DNA of 43,772 bases from Candidatus Nanopelagicales bacterium (GTDB taxonomy: Bacteria; Actinomycetota; Actinomycetes; S36-B12), in NCBI GenBank assembly GCA_028688835.1, contig JAQTXL010000004.1, forward strand, positions 1 to 43,772, given 5' to 3'. Position numbers and translations under genes: made by a program. Positions 8,219 through 15,455 of this stretch are shown here, one piece after another. A model generated the notes under the pieces. The model was given only the letters and a program-made list of their open reading frames with translations. It did no database searches and was not told the DNA's origin. The stretch's first letter is position 1; the number at the start of each line of letters is the position of its first letter.

Positions 8219-8475
8219 GCTGAGCCCTCGTGCGCCCTCACCACAGAAGCCAGATCCACCGGAACACGGCGAGGCTCGATAGCTGTCACCAGTCCAAGCG
8301 CAGCCATGACGTCCAGCACCTTCGCAACTTCCACTCGACCTGAGCCGCGTTCAAGGCGATTCACGAGGTCACGGCTGACACCTGCCTTGGCGGCAAGTTG
8401 AGCCTGAGTCCAGCCCCGCTCCCCACGGACACTACGGACGGCACCCGCGACATCATCAACAGTGGCAATGCGCAC
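8215..8475 (-). CDS. hipB: HipB-type antitoxin, XRE-family repressor
   Basis: 86 aa from GTG 8475, with GGAGGT just upstream. The track start at 8667 is rejected because it would run the coding region through the operator array. The HTH is clear: RGERGWTQAQLAAKAGVSRDLVNRLERGSGRVEVAKVLDVMAALGL. HipB proteins bind paired operator sites, repress their own operon and neutralise HipA by holding it in an inactive form. A short C-terminal tail (RRVPVDLASVVRAHEGSA) follows the HTH. The gene overlaps hipA by four bases. Confidence 0.9.
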   Translation of the reverse strand: MRIATVDDVAGAVRSVRGERGWTQAQLAAKAGVSRDLVNRLERGSGRVEVAKVLDVMAALGLVTAIEPRRVPVDLASVVRAHEGSA

Positions 8476-8487
8476 AGCACCTCCAAG

Positions 8488-8589
8488 TGTCGGCGTTCGC
8501 CGACATTTTAGCACATGTCGGCGCTCGCCGACAATCGGTTCCCTGTCGGCGCTCGCCGACATCTGAGACTCTATCGGCGTTCGCCGACA
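8488..8589. promoter_or_regulatory. Four HipB operators phased at 28 bp
   Basis: Four 18-bp palindromes with consensus TGTCGGCG(T/C)TCGCCGACA start at 8488, 8516, 8544 and 8572, exactly 28 bp apart. The fourth has one changed base (TATCGGCG...). They lie directly upstream of hipB and span the predicted promoter. Multiple operators are known for E. coli hipBA; the sequence here is different. Confidence 0.85.
8505..8534 (-). promoter_or_regulatory. Predicted hipBA promoter
   Basis: Minus strand: -35 TTGTCG (8534-8529), 18-bp spacer, -10 TAAAAT (8510-8505). Operator 2 overlaps the -35 element and spacer, and operator 1 overlaps the region just after the -10, so a bound repressor would block RNA polymerase. 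Transcription should start about 20-25 bp before the hipB GTG. Confidence 0.6.
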
Positions 8590-8775
8590 CCCGCACTCAG
8601 AACCGGGCGCGAAGGAACCCTGGCTATGCCGGAAGGAAGGTGCATCCACCTCCTCGTCGAGTTCCACTCATGCATATGGTTCGTCAGCCCGCATCAGTCA
8701 ATGATGACGAGAAGTCGGAACTGGCCCTTGTCCAGACCACCGCCGACGAGCCTCCAGTAGACGGGAAGCAACACG

Positions 8776-9138
8776 ATGAACTTGACATGGCTAGAGGCCG
8801 GCGCAGCGGCCTGCCTCATAGTCGGGCTGCTACTGATTGTTGTCGCCGCAGTATGGGCATACCGACGCTTCGGCGCGAGGAAGACGGAGTTGGATCTTCG
8901 GCTCAGTAGCTTCTGGGCGGAGGAGGCATCCGCAAAAGCGGACGATCGACCGTTCGATGAGCATGCATATGCCGATATCACGGCAACCTATGCCGATCTT
9001 CGCGTTCTCCGCGCGACCACCCTCAGTGCTTTGCTCGATGACGCGCGTCAGAGCGCCAAAGGTGGTCCAGCCCTTTTGGCGCTTCTCGGGATCGTCCTGC
9101 AGACAGCCGGAGGCATTGCGCCACTGATGAGCGGATAG
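8776..9138 (+). CDS. Small single-pass membrane protein
   Basis: 120 aa, ATG with GGGAAG seven bases upstream. The N-terminus is a strong membrane helix (AAACLIVGLLLIVVAAVWAYRRFGARK) followed by positive residues, then a charged soluble helical region (LRLSSFWAEEASAKADDRPFDEHAYADI). A second hydrophobic stretch, LLALLGIVLQTAGGIAPLM, lies near the C-terminus. The family is not recognised. Overlapping ORFs on the other strand cover the att flank and look like shadows. It is the last gene before the left attachment site, transcribed away from hipBA with the operator array between them. Confidence 0.55.
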   Translation: MNLTWLEAGAAACLIVGLLLIVVAAVWAYRRFGARKTELDLRLSSFWAEEASAKADDRPFDEHAYADITATYADLRVLRATTLSALLDDARQSAKGGPALLALLGIVLQTAGGIAPLMSG

Positions 9139-9259
9139 ACGGGCAGAGGTACCGAGAGTCGCGCCAGGACTCCCCCGCTGGGCAGCCGCGTCTCCCGATG
9201 CTGAGACATCGTCGTTCAATACATCGGGTAACCACGTCCACTCAATTGCGGCGAAGTGC

Positions 9260-9372
9260 GTGCGATACCCGTGCGATAAGGCCCTGAGGCACACACCAGA
9301 CAGAAGGCTTCCAAGACGTGCGTAAAGCCTTACACGAGAACAAGAATCCCCCGTGCGATAGTCGTGCGATAG
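9260..9372. repeat. Paired direct-repeat module next to left att copy
   Basis: Two copies of GTGCGATA-N3-GTGCGATA: 9260-9278 (spacer CCC) and 9353-9371 (spacer GTC), start to start 93 bp. The second begins 104 bp before the att core at 9457. The same module with the same distances occurs at 15069 and 15162. These look like arm-type integrase binding sites. The 9139-9457 stretch holds no supported gene. Confidence 0.65.
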
Positions 9373-9422
9373 CGAGAGGGCTTGAACGGGGTCTGACGGT
9401 GAATCAGGCGGGCATATGAAAA

Positions 9423-9455
9423 GCGGATACCCCTTGCATTCCAAGGGGTATCCGC
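9423..9455 (-). terminator. Hairpin downstream of tRNA fragment
   Basis: Perfect 14-bp stem GCGGATACCCCTTG / CAAGGGGTATCCGC with a 5-nt loop. On the minus strand it is followed by TTTTCATAT, so it resembles a rho-independent terminator for the tRNA that once ended here. Its partner at 15233..15263 keeps the stem through paired base changes. Confidence 0.6.
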
Positions 9456-9456
9456 A

Positions 9457-9502
9457 GTGGGGCGGGCGGGGCTCGAACCCGCGACGACCAGATTATGAGT
9501 CC
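9457..9502. repeat. Attachment-site copy: 3' half of tRNA(CAT)
   Basis: 46 bp identical to 15266..15311. It covers the tRNA 3' end from the discriminator base through the T arm, variable loop and anticodon loop to three bases of the 5' anticodon stem. No matching 5' acceptor half follows, so it is a fragment, not a tRNA gene. This is the classic product of integration into a tRNA by a tyrosine recombinase. Confidence 0.85.
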
Positions 9503-9639
9503 TGTAGTGCCCGCTCACGCCTTCTCGAGCCCGCTCGAACCCACGCGATCGCCGGTAACTAGGACAAGAGTCACCTGACTTGTGCACTCGCTTCACCTGT
9601 TAGAAGTAGATCGCAACGACAATGCTCAGCGTGAGGGAA

Positions 9640-12600
9640 TCAGCCAGCAAATTCATCAATTGGGTCTGTACTTGAATCAAGCCAACCGGCCGCCGCGGGG
9701 ATTCCCCCCTGTATTGCTCGATCAACCAGAATTTGAACGGCGTCAGGCCCTTGCTGCTTTCGAAGCCTTCGAACTATGGGGCCTACCTCGTAGCCCAACC
9801 ACTGCGGATTTTCAACGTGTGAGAGCAAGTGAGCCATGAGTTCAATTGTTCCTAGTGGATGGCGTTCGGGGTGCGTGGAGCTCTCGAGACGACGAAGTAC
9901 TGATGAATGGTTGCCGAGTTTGAAGTCTCTCCTGACGACTAGATCTACGGCATGCTCAAATTCTTGATCCAATGCCGCTAGCCACGAGGCCGCGATGCAC
10001 CAATCAGGGTCCGAGACAGTGATAGGGAGGCCACGCGAGAGGTCGCGCGTGAATTGGCACAACCAACGAGTCCATATTTGGTCAGACTTGGCACCGTCTT
10101 CGTAGTCGAGGTAGTGCTCCACTGCAGACATGGCGAACGGCACTTGATCCGGCTGAATCTTTGAAAGAATGCTGGATAGGTATTCGGTTGAGCCAGTTCC
10201 ATTCGAATTTGGCGCGTCAGCGATCGACACAACAAGTCCGAAGAATTGACGCTGCAATCGTTTGTCGAGCTGATTGACACAAGCCGAGAAGCTCAGGGTT
10301 GCGTCCGCGTAGCCACGATCAATCATTCGAAGGTTCACGCGTGGGTGGTAGAGATGGCCTTCCCAGAAATGGCGTCCGCCCCCTTCAGCTGACTCCATGC
10401 TGCGAAATACATGGTCTGCTATCAAGTCCTCATAGGCATGGAATAGGAATGCGAGCTCTGCACCCATGGCGGCACGCGGCCCCGCAAGACGCTCATCCAT
10501 GCTGCCAGCGATCATGGAGAATCGCTCACCACACTCAAGCACGAGTGCATTCTGGGGATCGTCCTGACGAATCTGACTTGTCAGGTGGATCCAGAACTGC
10601 GTTAGGACTCCCGGCCAGGAGTTCAGTGCTTCAAACATCGCGTCCACAGCGCTTGAACCCGAGAAGGAATCGATCCTCGAGTCCCACAAGCGGCACGACA
10701 ACGCGAATGCACTATTGCGCGCTGCCGCTGGGATCAAGTCTTCCGAGCCGCGAACGCCTCGGAGCAGCAGGGAACTCAATGCGCGTTCAATTCCATTGAA
10801 ATCCGACCAGCTACTAATGGCTGCGAGCAGCGATTCCCACGGGAGTTCTAGATCTGATTCTCGCCAGCCACTGAGCACTGCAGATGCCAATTGCTCTAGC
10901 TGAGGGGAGCTGCATTGCCCTAGGGCCAGGTTCCATATTCCAATTCCTTTGCCTGGAGATCGGCCAACTGCTCCTGCGACCTGGGCCACGCCGTCATCCC
11001 ATGATGGTTTATCGCTCCAATGGTCGCCGTACTCGACGGCGAGCAGCTTCCGAATAGCTGCGACTGGATCGTCGGCTAGCTCTGCATCGAACTTAGCCTC
11101 ATCGAAGGGTGGGCGTGGTTCAACCCAGCCGCCGCTGGTAAAGGAGTCGAGGTCTGGGTGTTCGCCAATCTCCCAAATTGCGTGCGCAGCCTGTAACGGC
11201 GCTAAGGCAGAAGCAGCTTCGGCCCAACTTGCGTCGGCCGCCAGGAGCCAGTTCAGCAGGTCGTAGCGTTTGCGGTCTGCGTACTTTGGGTCAATAGGCG
11301 TGTCCAAAGCAGCAGCCAACAAAAGTCTTCTCGTTTCGACTGATGCCTGCTCCAATGACTCGCGGATCAGAAGGAAGACTTCATGCTTCAGTCCATACTC
11401 ATAAAGGAGTCCTTCAGACAACACAAGCCTTATGCGCTCGTCAACGTCTTCATGTGTGAGGAGCATTCCCCAAAGCGCGAGTCGCTTGAACAGGAGAAGG
11501 TCAGTCGACAGCCACCTTTCCACAATTGCGGCTGCAGCCTGCTTGTCACTGGCGGCGATGGATGCAAGTGAGTCTCGGACGGAGTCAATAATTGCGTCAG
11601 CGATTTCGCGATGCTCGTCCTGCGCATGTGGCTCGATTGCAGAGCGCCTGAAATTGATTGGATCAAAGGCGGAGTCACCCTGTTGATACGCGGAGTAAAG
11701 TTCACACGCCCCTTTGAGCGCATGCTCCCCGATCTCGAGCAGGTATGGCGCTGCCTCTGAGAGGTTGGGCTGAAGTTCGCTGGCCCAAACGTCTTCCACT
11801 GCGAAGTCACGAGTTGGCCATGAGATCGTCGACGATGGCCAGGCTCCTTCCTCGAAGCCGCCTAGACCGAATCGGTTTTCCAACTCAAGTCTCGGCTGCA
11901 GGGCAGTGCGCCAAAGGAGAAGCAACGCTCTCCTATGATCTTTCCATTTAGCTGAATGTAGGAGTATTCCAAGGAATGCGCCGACAGCGAACATATCCAC
12001 GGGTTGCGACAAGAGGACTGCGACCCATCGCTCATAGGTCTCGTTCGGTCCATCCTTTGCCTGTCGAGCTACGGCACTTGCCAATGCTGACCAAAGATGT
12101 GGAGACAACCCAGGTCGGCGCTTGAGTTCGTTTAGGGCTATGCGCTCGGCCGCAGGTGAACTGAGCGCTGCATCTGCAAACCAGTAGGCGAGTTGTATCC
12201 AGGTGCCATCTTCAGACGTGTCTGTCCAGTTGTGCTTGAAGGCATCACTGGTAGCAAGCCACTCAATCCAATCTGCTTGTGACGCGAATTCGCGGAATGC
12301 TTCTGAACCGTCCACGCTGTGGATAGCGCGGGCCAGATATTCCAGCTCTGAGAGTTCCGCAGTAGGAGGGCCAGACACAATCCTTTTCACTCGCTCGCGG
12401 CGAGCGAGCCCGCCTTCAGACACTATCTGGGCCCAAGCCTCCAGCGCCTGCGTCAGTTCAGAGTGCAACCCGTCCTCGTTGGGATACGCAATTGGCGCAA
12501 TATCGAGTCGGCCCCAGAGATCGTCATCGGGTTCGTCTGTAAGCACGTACCGACCCTGAGCACCGCGCAGACCTACGGCGAGATAGTCCATGACGGTGTC

Positions 12601-13278
12601 TCGGTGGCTATAGCCAACGAACAGCACGACCAAGTCACGAAACATTGGAAACAAGAAGCGAGCAGCCCATGCCTCTGTGAGGTAGGACACCCCAAGGTCT
12701 GCATCTGTGAGCACCATTTCTTCGATGCGGCCTACTGCCGAGCCGTGCAATTGAACAAGCCCGCTGAAGCTTCCCCCTAGCGGCAAAGCTGGACCCACAT
12801 ATTTGCCCACATTCGAAACACCAGCATCACCCAAAGCACTTGATAGGTGATCGTCGAAGTTTGTTGTCACGATGCGGAACGTCGGACAAGCTGAAGCTAT
12901 CTCGACTAAAGCACGATGATTGATGTTCGGCCTCGAATCAGGATTGGCAAGTACTTCGGCCACCAGGTCATATACGGGCGCACCCTGTTTTTGCAGATGC
13001 CCCAACAGTGCATCGGGGCGAGTCTCAAACTGCTTCATTACTTCTTCGCTGGTATTTCGCCGGTTGGCGATCCCTCGGGCTAGACCCTCGAACGACGGCA
13101 GGTTCGCGGGCGCGCTCATCGAGACGCCCGCACCGACGAACAGCACAAGGCGACCTTCTGCATGGGCGTCTAGGACTGCATCCGGCAATTCGACCTTGCC
13201 TGTGATGTGCACCTCTCCTCTGTCCTCTCCCCTATTCCCAGACCTCGTCCTTACTCCGCGCCTTGCCTCACTCGTCAA
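9640..13278 (-). CDS. Large SIR2-domain protein, likely NAD-consuming defence effector
   Basis: 1212 aa as given. The track start is a TTG at 13278; GTG 13212 (VHITGKVELPDAV), just after GAGGAGAG, is an alternative that keeps the whole domain. The SIR2-like domain spans about residues 40-280: LVLFVGAGVSMSAPANLPSF (NAD-binding), RIVTTNFDDH with N140, VQLHGSAV with H178, and VVLFVGYSHRDTVMDYL. The remaining 900 residues are helical, repeat-like and without a recognised enzyme; length and layout recall SIR2 proteins with a C-terminal DUF4020-type region. Related bacterial SIR2 proteins deplete NAD+ when they sense phage and abort the infection. Activity here is inferred. It lies downstream of fic on the same strand, 129 bp away. 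Confidence 0.85.
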   Translation of the reverse strand: MTSEARRGVRTRSGNRGEDRGEVHITGKVELPDAVLDAHAEGRLVLFVGAGVSMSAPANLPSFEGLARGIANRRNTSEEVMKQFETRPDALLGHLQKQGAPVYDLVAEVLANPDSRPNINHRALVEIASACPTFRIVTTNFDDHLSSALGDAGVSNVGKYVGPALPLGGSFSGLVQLHGSAVGRIEEMVLTDADLGVSYLTEAWAARFLFPMFRDLVVLFVGYSHRDTVMDYLAVGLRGAQGRYVLTDEPDDDLWGRLDIAPIAYPNEDGLHSELTQALEAWAQIVSEGGLARRERVKRIVSGPPTAELSELEYLARAIHSVDGSEAFREFASQADWIEWLATSDAFKHNWTDTSEDGTWIQLAYWFADAALSSPAAERIALNELKRRPGLSPHLWSALASAVARQAKDGPNETYERWVAVLLSQPVDMFAVGAFLGILLHSAKWKDHRRALLLLWRTALQPRLELENRFGLGGFEEGAWPSSTISWPTRDFAVEDVWASELQPNLSEAAPYLLEIGEHALKGACELYSAYQQGDSAFDPINFRRSAIEPHAQDEHREIADAIIDSVRDSLASIAASDKQAAAAIVERWLSTDLLLFKRLALWGMLLTHEDVDERIRLVLSEGLLYEYGLKHEVFLLIRESLEQASVETRRLLLAAALDTPIDPKYADRKRYDLLNWLLAADASWAEAASALAPLQAAHAIWEIGEHPDLDSFTSGGWVEPRPPFDEAKFDAELADDPVAAIRKLLAVEYGDHWSDKPSWDDGVAQVAGAVGRSPGKGIGIWNLALGQCSSPQLEQLASAVLSGWRESDLELPWESLLAAISSWSDFNGIERALSSLLLRGVRGSEDLIPAAARNSAFALSCRLWDSRIDSFSGSSAVDAMFEALNSWPGVLTQFWIHLTSQIRQDDPQNALVLECGERFSMIAGSMDERLAGPRAAMGAELAFLFHAYEDLIADHVFRSMESAEGGGRHFWEGHLYHPRVNLRMIDRGYADATLSFSACVNQLDKRLQRQFFGLVVSIADAPNSNGTGSTEYLSSILSKIQPDQVPFAMSAVEHYLDYEDGAKSDQIWTRWLCQFTRDLSRGLPITVSDPDWCIAASWLAALDQEFEHAVDLVVRRDFKLGNHSSVLRRLESSTHPERHPLGTIELMAHLLSHVENPQWLGYEVGPIVRRLRKQQGPDAVQILVDRAIQGGIPAAAGWLDSSTDPIDEFAG

Positions 13279-13407
13279 GGATTCAGACTATGTCTACAGT
13301 CGCAAGTGAAGAAACTTGGAATCTCTATTGACGCCCATAGTCGTTGGTTCCAGAACCTCCACCCTCTTACAACTCCTGGACCATGACATAGCAGCGTGAG
13401 TTCGGCG

Positions 13408-14679
13408 CTAAATCAGTCTGTCGGGTACCGGCCTCACCGGTCGTTCCGAGCGAGTGTCACCGCTCGCCGTGGCCAGCGACCTCTCGTACTTTGTCAGCAG
13501 CGCGAACACATCCCGAGCTTCAAAGAGTCGGTTGCGCGCAACACTGCCCGTCGACGTGAGCACACCTGCATCGACCAGGCGCGTCACCGCCGTGTTGGCT
13601 GCCTGGAAACTCACGCCTGTCAGCAATGCCAGATCGTCAACGGTGACTACCGGATGCGTGAGCAAGACGGTTAACGCGCGCTCTGCTGCGCTGCCCCGTC
13701 GCGAAGTCACGGCCACTCGCCACCGCGACTCAAGCGCAGCGAGGTCGTTGCTCAGTCGGCCCGCGTCCGCAACTGCTCGACGGGTCGCGGTAATGAACAC
13801 TTCGAGCCATCTCGAATAGGCCTCGCCAGCGGTCTTGGTGCCTGGTGCGCCGACGTATCTGAAGGAAGTAAGCCCGCGGATGTAGCCGCTGCTGTTGGTC
13901 GCAAGCGCCAGACTGACCGGCGGCACGAAAGCCGTAGCCGCATTGCGACGTCGAAGAACAACGTGAATCAGTGCACGCCCAGTGCGCCCGTTGCCATCGG
14001 CGAAGGGGTGGATCGTCTCAAACTGAGCATGGACCAGACCGGCTTGAACTACCGCTGGCATATCGTCGCGGTTGATGAAGGCACACAGATCGTTGAGCAG
14101 CGGTTCGACGAATTCAGGTGGCGGTGGGACGTAGTCGGCATCGCAAGGGTTGAAGTTGTTCCCCCCGAGCCAGTTCTGTGTCGCTCGGACGACCCCACCC
14201 AGTTCAGGCGTAGGCGACCTGTCCATCAGTGCACGATGCAGCGCAAGGACATGATCGACATTTACTGTGGGCACCTTGGCAATGTCGCCGACTGCCATCC
14301 GCATCGCCTCAATATTGCCCAGGACGGAGTCGGCCGTCTCGTCCCGAGAGAGCTCACCGTGGGCCATCATCGCCTCATGTCTGGCTAGACGTCGTGAGCC
14401 GATCGCGAGACCTTCTATCTTCGACGAAGCCACTGCCTCCGCTCGGAGGAGGAATCGGGCCAGCTGCTCGAGATCGCCACTCGCCGTAGCCTTCGCGTCG
14501 AAGGATGCAAGCGCCACTTCGGCATCGACGAGGTCTGCAGCGAGGTTGCTATCAAGTTCTAGGGTCGCGGCTGCCAACTCGTCGGGGACATACGCTTGGT
14601 ATCGGCACGGTCGGCGCGACTTGCGCGAGCCGTAGGCATCGGGAGACCCCTCCCAGAGGGATTCGACGAGTCGAGACAT
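13408..14679 (-). CDS. Fic-domain protein with C-terminal winged helix
   Basis: 423 aa from ATG 14679, which has GGAGC seven bases upstream. The track start at 14706 is a TTG inside a 13-bp inverted repeat. An N-terminal Fic_N-like part carries the inhibitory helix motif S85-SKI-E89-G90 (pattern S/TxxxEG/N), so this is a self-inhibited enzyme. The active-site loop HPFADGNGRTGR (224-235) is complete, including the catalytic His. The C-terminal region (about 345-400: HPVVTVDDLALLTGVSFQAANTAVTRLVDAGVL) is a winged HTH. Fic enzymes transfer AMP from ATP to protein targets; the HTH suggests DNA binding or autoregulation. It is the first gene of a possible two-gene unit with the SIR2 protein. Confidence 0.9.
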   Translation of the reverse strand: MSRLVESLWEGSPDAYGSRKSRRPCRYQAYVPDELAAATLELDSNLAADLVDAEVALASFDAKATASGDLEQLARFLLRAEAVASSKIEGLAIGSRRLARHEAMMAHGELSRDETADSVLGNIEAMRMAVGDIAKVPTVNVDHVLALHRALMDRSPTPELGGVVRATQNWLGGNNFNPCDADYVPPPPEFVEPLLNDLCAFINRDDMPAVVQAGLVHAQFETIHPFADGNGRTGRALIHVVLRRRNAATAFVPPVSLALATNSSGYIRGLTSFRYVGAPGTKTAGEAYSRWLEVFITATRRAVADAGRLSNDLAALESRWRVAVTSRRGSAAERALTVLLTHPVVTVDDLALLTGVSFQAANTAVTRLVDAGVLTSTGSVARNRLFEARDVFALLTKYERSLATASGDTRSERPVRPVPDRLI

Positions 14680-14694
14680 CCTTGAAGCTCCAAT

Positions 14695-14734
14695 CTTCTT
14701 ATTCAAGTTTACATCACTAACCTTGAATAAGAAG
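14695..14734. promoter_or_regulatory. 13-bp inverted repeat in fic promoter region
   Basis: CTTCTTATTCAAG (14695-14707), 14-nt spacer, CTTGAATAAGAAG (14722-14734): a perfect dyad just upstream of the fic start. A further half-like site, CATTCAAGG, follows at 14741. On the minus strand TTCTTA and TAAACT (16-bp spacer) could be the -35 and -10, so the dyad brackets the promoter. Likely an operator, possibly for the winged helix of the Fic protein itself. Confidence 0.6.
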
Positions 14735-15068
14735 CATTTTCATTCAAGGTTGCTGAGCCACAGATGCGCCCCTACAGCGAACTCACCCGAAGCCCAGGAG
14801 GAGAAGGCCCTGACGGCCCAACTGGCAATTGACGGCCCGGGACGACCCTCCTGTCCTATGCCGACAGCTTTCGACGATTCGTGCGAGTCAGGTGGAGGCA
14901 ACCCCCACCCAACGTGAGGCCTTCAGCTCCAATGACGTCCATAGCCACTTCCGTTTAGGTACTCCGGTCTGATGACCGAGCTAGCTTCGCACCAACCTAA
15001 GGGGCTGCTAATGAGCCTCAAGTTCCAGAATCGTCCAGCTATTCGTCCGATTTCTTGCCACAGTTTGC
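14735..15068. other. Non-coding stretch between fic promoter and att arm
   Basis: 334 bp with no ORF of recognisable content on either strand. Apart from the Fic half-site at its left edge and the arm-type repeats that begin at 15069, nothing definite was seen. It is probably the non-coding att arm of the cassette. Confidence 0.45.
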
Positions 15069-15180
15069 GTGCGATAGTCGTGCGATAAGACCTCCGAGCG
15101 TCTACAGCCCAAAATGCCACCCCAAGGCCCAGGATGTGTTTCAGGAGAACGAGAAACCGACGTGCGATAGTCGTGCGATA
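15069..15180. repeat. Paired direct-repeat module next to tRNA att copy
   Basis: GTGCGATA-GTC-GTGCGATA at 15069-15087 and 15162-15180, start to start 93 bp, the second 104 bp before the att core. Spacing is identical to the left module at 9260/9353. The 30 bp after the second repeat (GAGAGGGCTTGAACGGGGTC) are also conserved between the two ends with few changes. Confidence 0.65.
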
Positions 15181-15232
15181 GTGAGAGGGCTTGAACGGGG
15201 TCTAACGGTGCGACACACTGGCAATAGAAATA

Positions 15233-15263
15233 CGAAAACCCCTTGATTTGCAAGGGGTTTTCG
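15233..15263 (-). terminator. Hairpin downstream of tRNA(CAT)
   Basis: Perfect 13-bp stem CGAAAACCCCTTG / CAAGGGGTTTTCG, 5-nt loop, starting three bases beyond the tRNA 3' end on the minus strand. Fits a transcription terminator for the tRNA. It covaries with the hairpin at 9423..9455. Confidence 0.55.
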
Positions 15264-15265
15264 CT

Positions 15266-15311
15266 GTGGGGCGGGCGGGGCTCGAACCCGCGACGACCAG
15301 ATTATGAGTCC
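15266..15311. repeat. Attachment site within the intact tRNA
   Basis: 46 bp identical to 9457..9502. Here the sequence continues into the 5' half of a complete tRNA, so this end preserves the functional gene after integration. Confidence 0.85.
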
Positions 15312-15340
15312 GGGGCTCTCACCAGCTGAGCTACCGCCCC
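15267..15340 (-). tRNA. tRNA-Met(CAT), or tRNA-Ile2 with lysidine
   Basis: 74 nt with a full cloverleaf: acceptor GGGGCGG/CCGCCCC, D stem GCTC/GAGC, anticodon stem CCGGA/TCTGG with loop CTCATAA, T arm GCGGG-TTCGAGC-CCCGC, discriminator A. CCA is not encoded. A CAT anticodon in a non-initiator context can be elongator Met or Ile2 (with CAT modified to lysidine); I cannot separate these by eye. It is the integration target of the island to its left. Confidence 0.9.
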
Positions 15341-15389
15341 CCAACAGGCATCGCACTCTACTGACAGCAGCCCCGCGTCACCGCGCTGT

Positions 15390-15411
15390 GCAGGCGTGCA
15401 GGTGCGCCTGC
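15390..15411 (-). terminator. Possible terminator after beta-propeller gene
   Basis: GCAGGCG, 8-nt loop, CGCCTGC, 45 bp downstream of the stop of the minus-strand secreted protein gene. GC-rich with no U-tract, so only a weak call. Confidence 0.3.
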
Positions 15412-15455
15412 CCGGCAGGCCATGCCGCACAGACGTCCGGCTGCTGCGCGTGCGG

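Larger units (their letters stand above)
9457..15311. mobile_element. 5.8-kb integrated cassette without integrase (SIR2 + Fic cargo)
   Basis: The segment is bounded by the 46-bp direct repeats at 9457 and 15266, so excision would give a circle of 5,809 bp. It contains only the SIR2-domain gene and the fic gene, both on the minus strand, plus a non-coding arm. No integrase, excisionase or replication gene is present, so movement would need a recombinase supplied in trans, perhaps by the neighbouring left element that has the same arm architecture. Codon use in the SIR2 gene is clearly richer in A/T than in the chromosomal genes to the right. Confidence 0.7.

Noticed and set aside
8830-9444. 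204-aa minus-strand ORF covering the small membrane gene and arm repeats
   Set aside because: Its C-terminal part is antisense to the better supported gene at 8776..9138 and its N-terminal part is the non-coding att arm; the repeated LSHDYRT peptide is just the GTGCGATA repeat read on the other strand.
9457-9530. Second complete tRNA at the left att copy
   Set aside because: No 5' acceptor strand or D arm can be found beyond the 46-bp repeat, so it is only a 3' fragment.
9330-9596. 88-aa ORF across the left att core
   Set aside because: It runs through the tRNA fragment and hairpin, so it is a shadow of RNA/att sequence.
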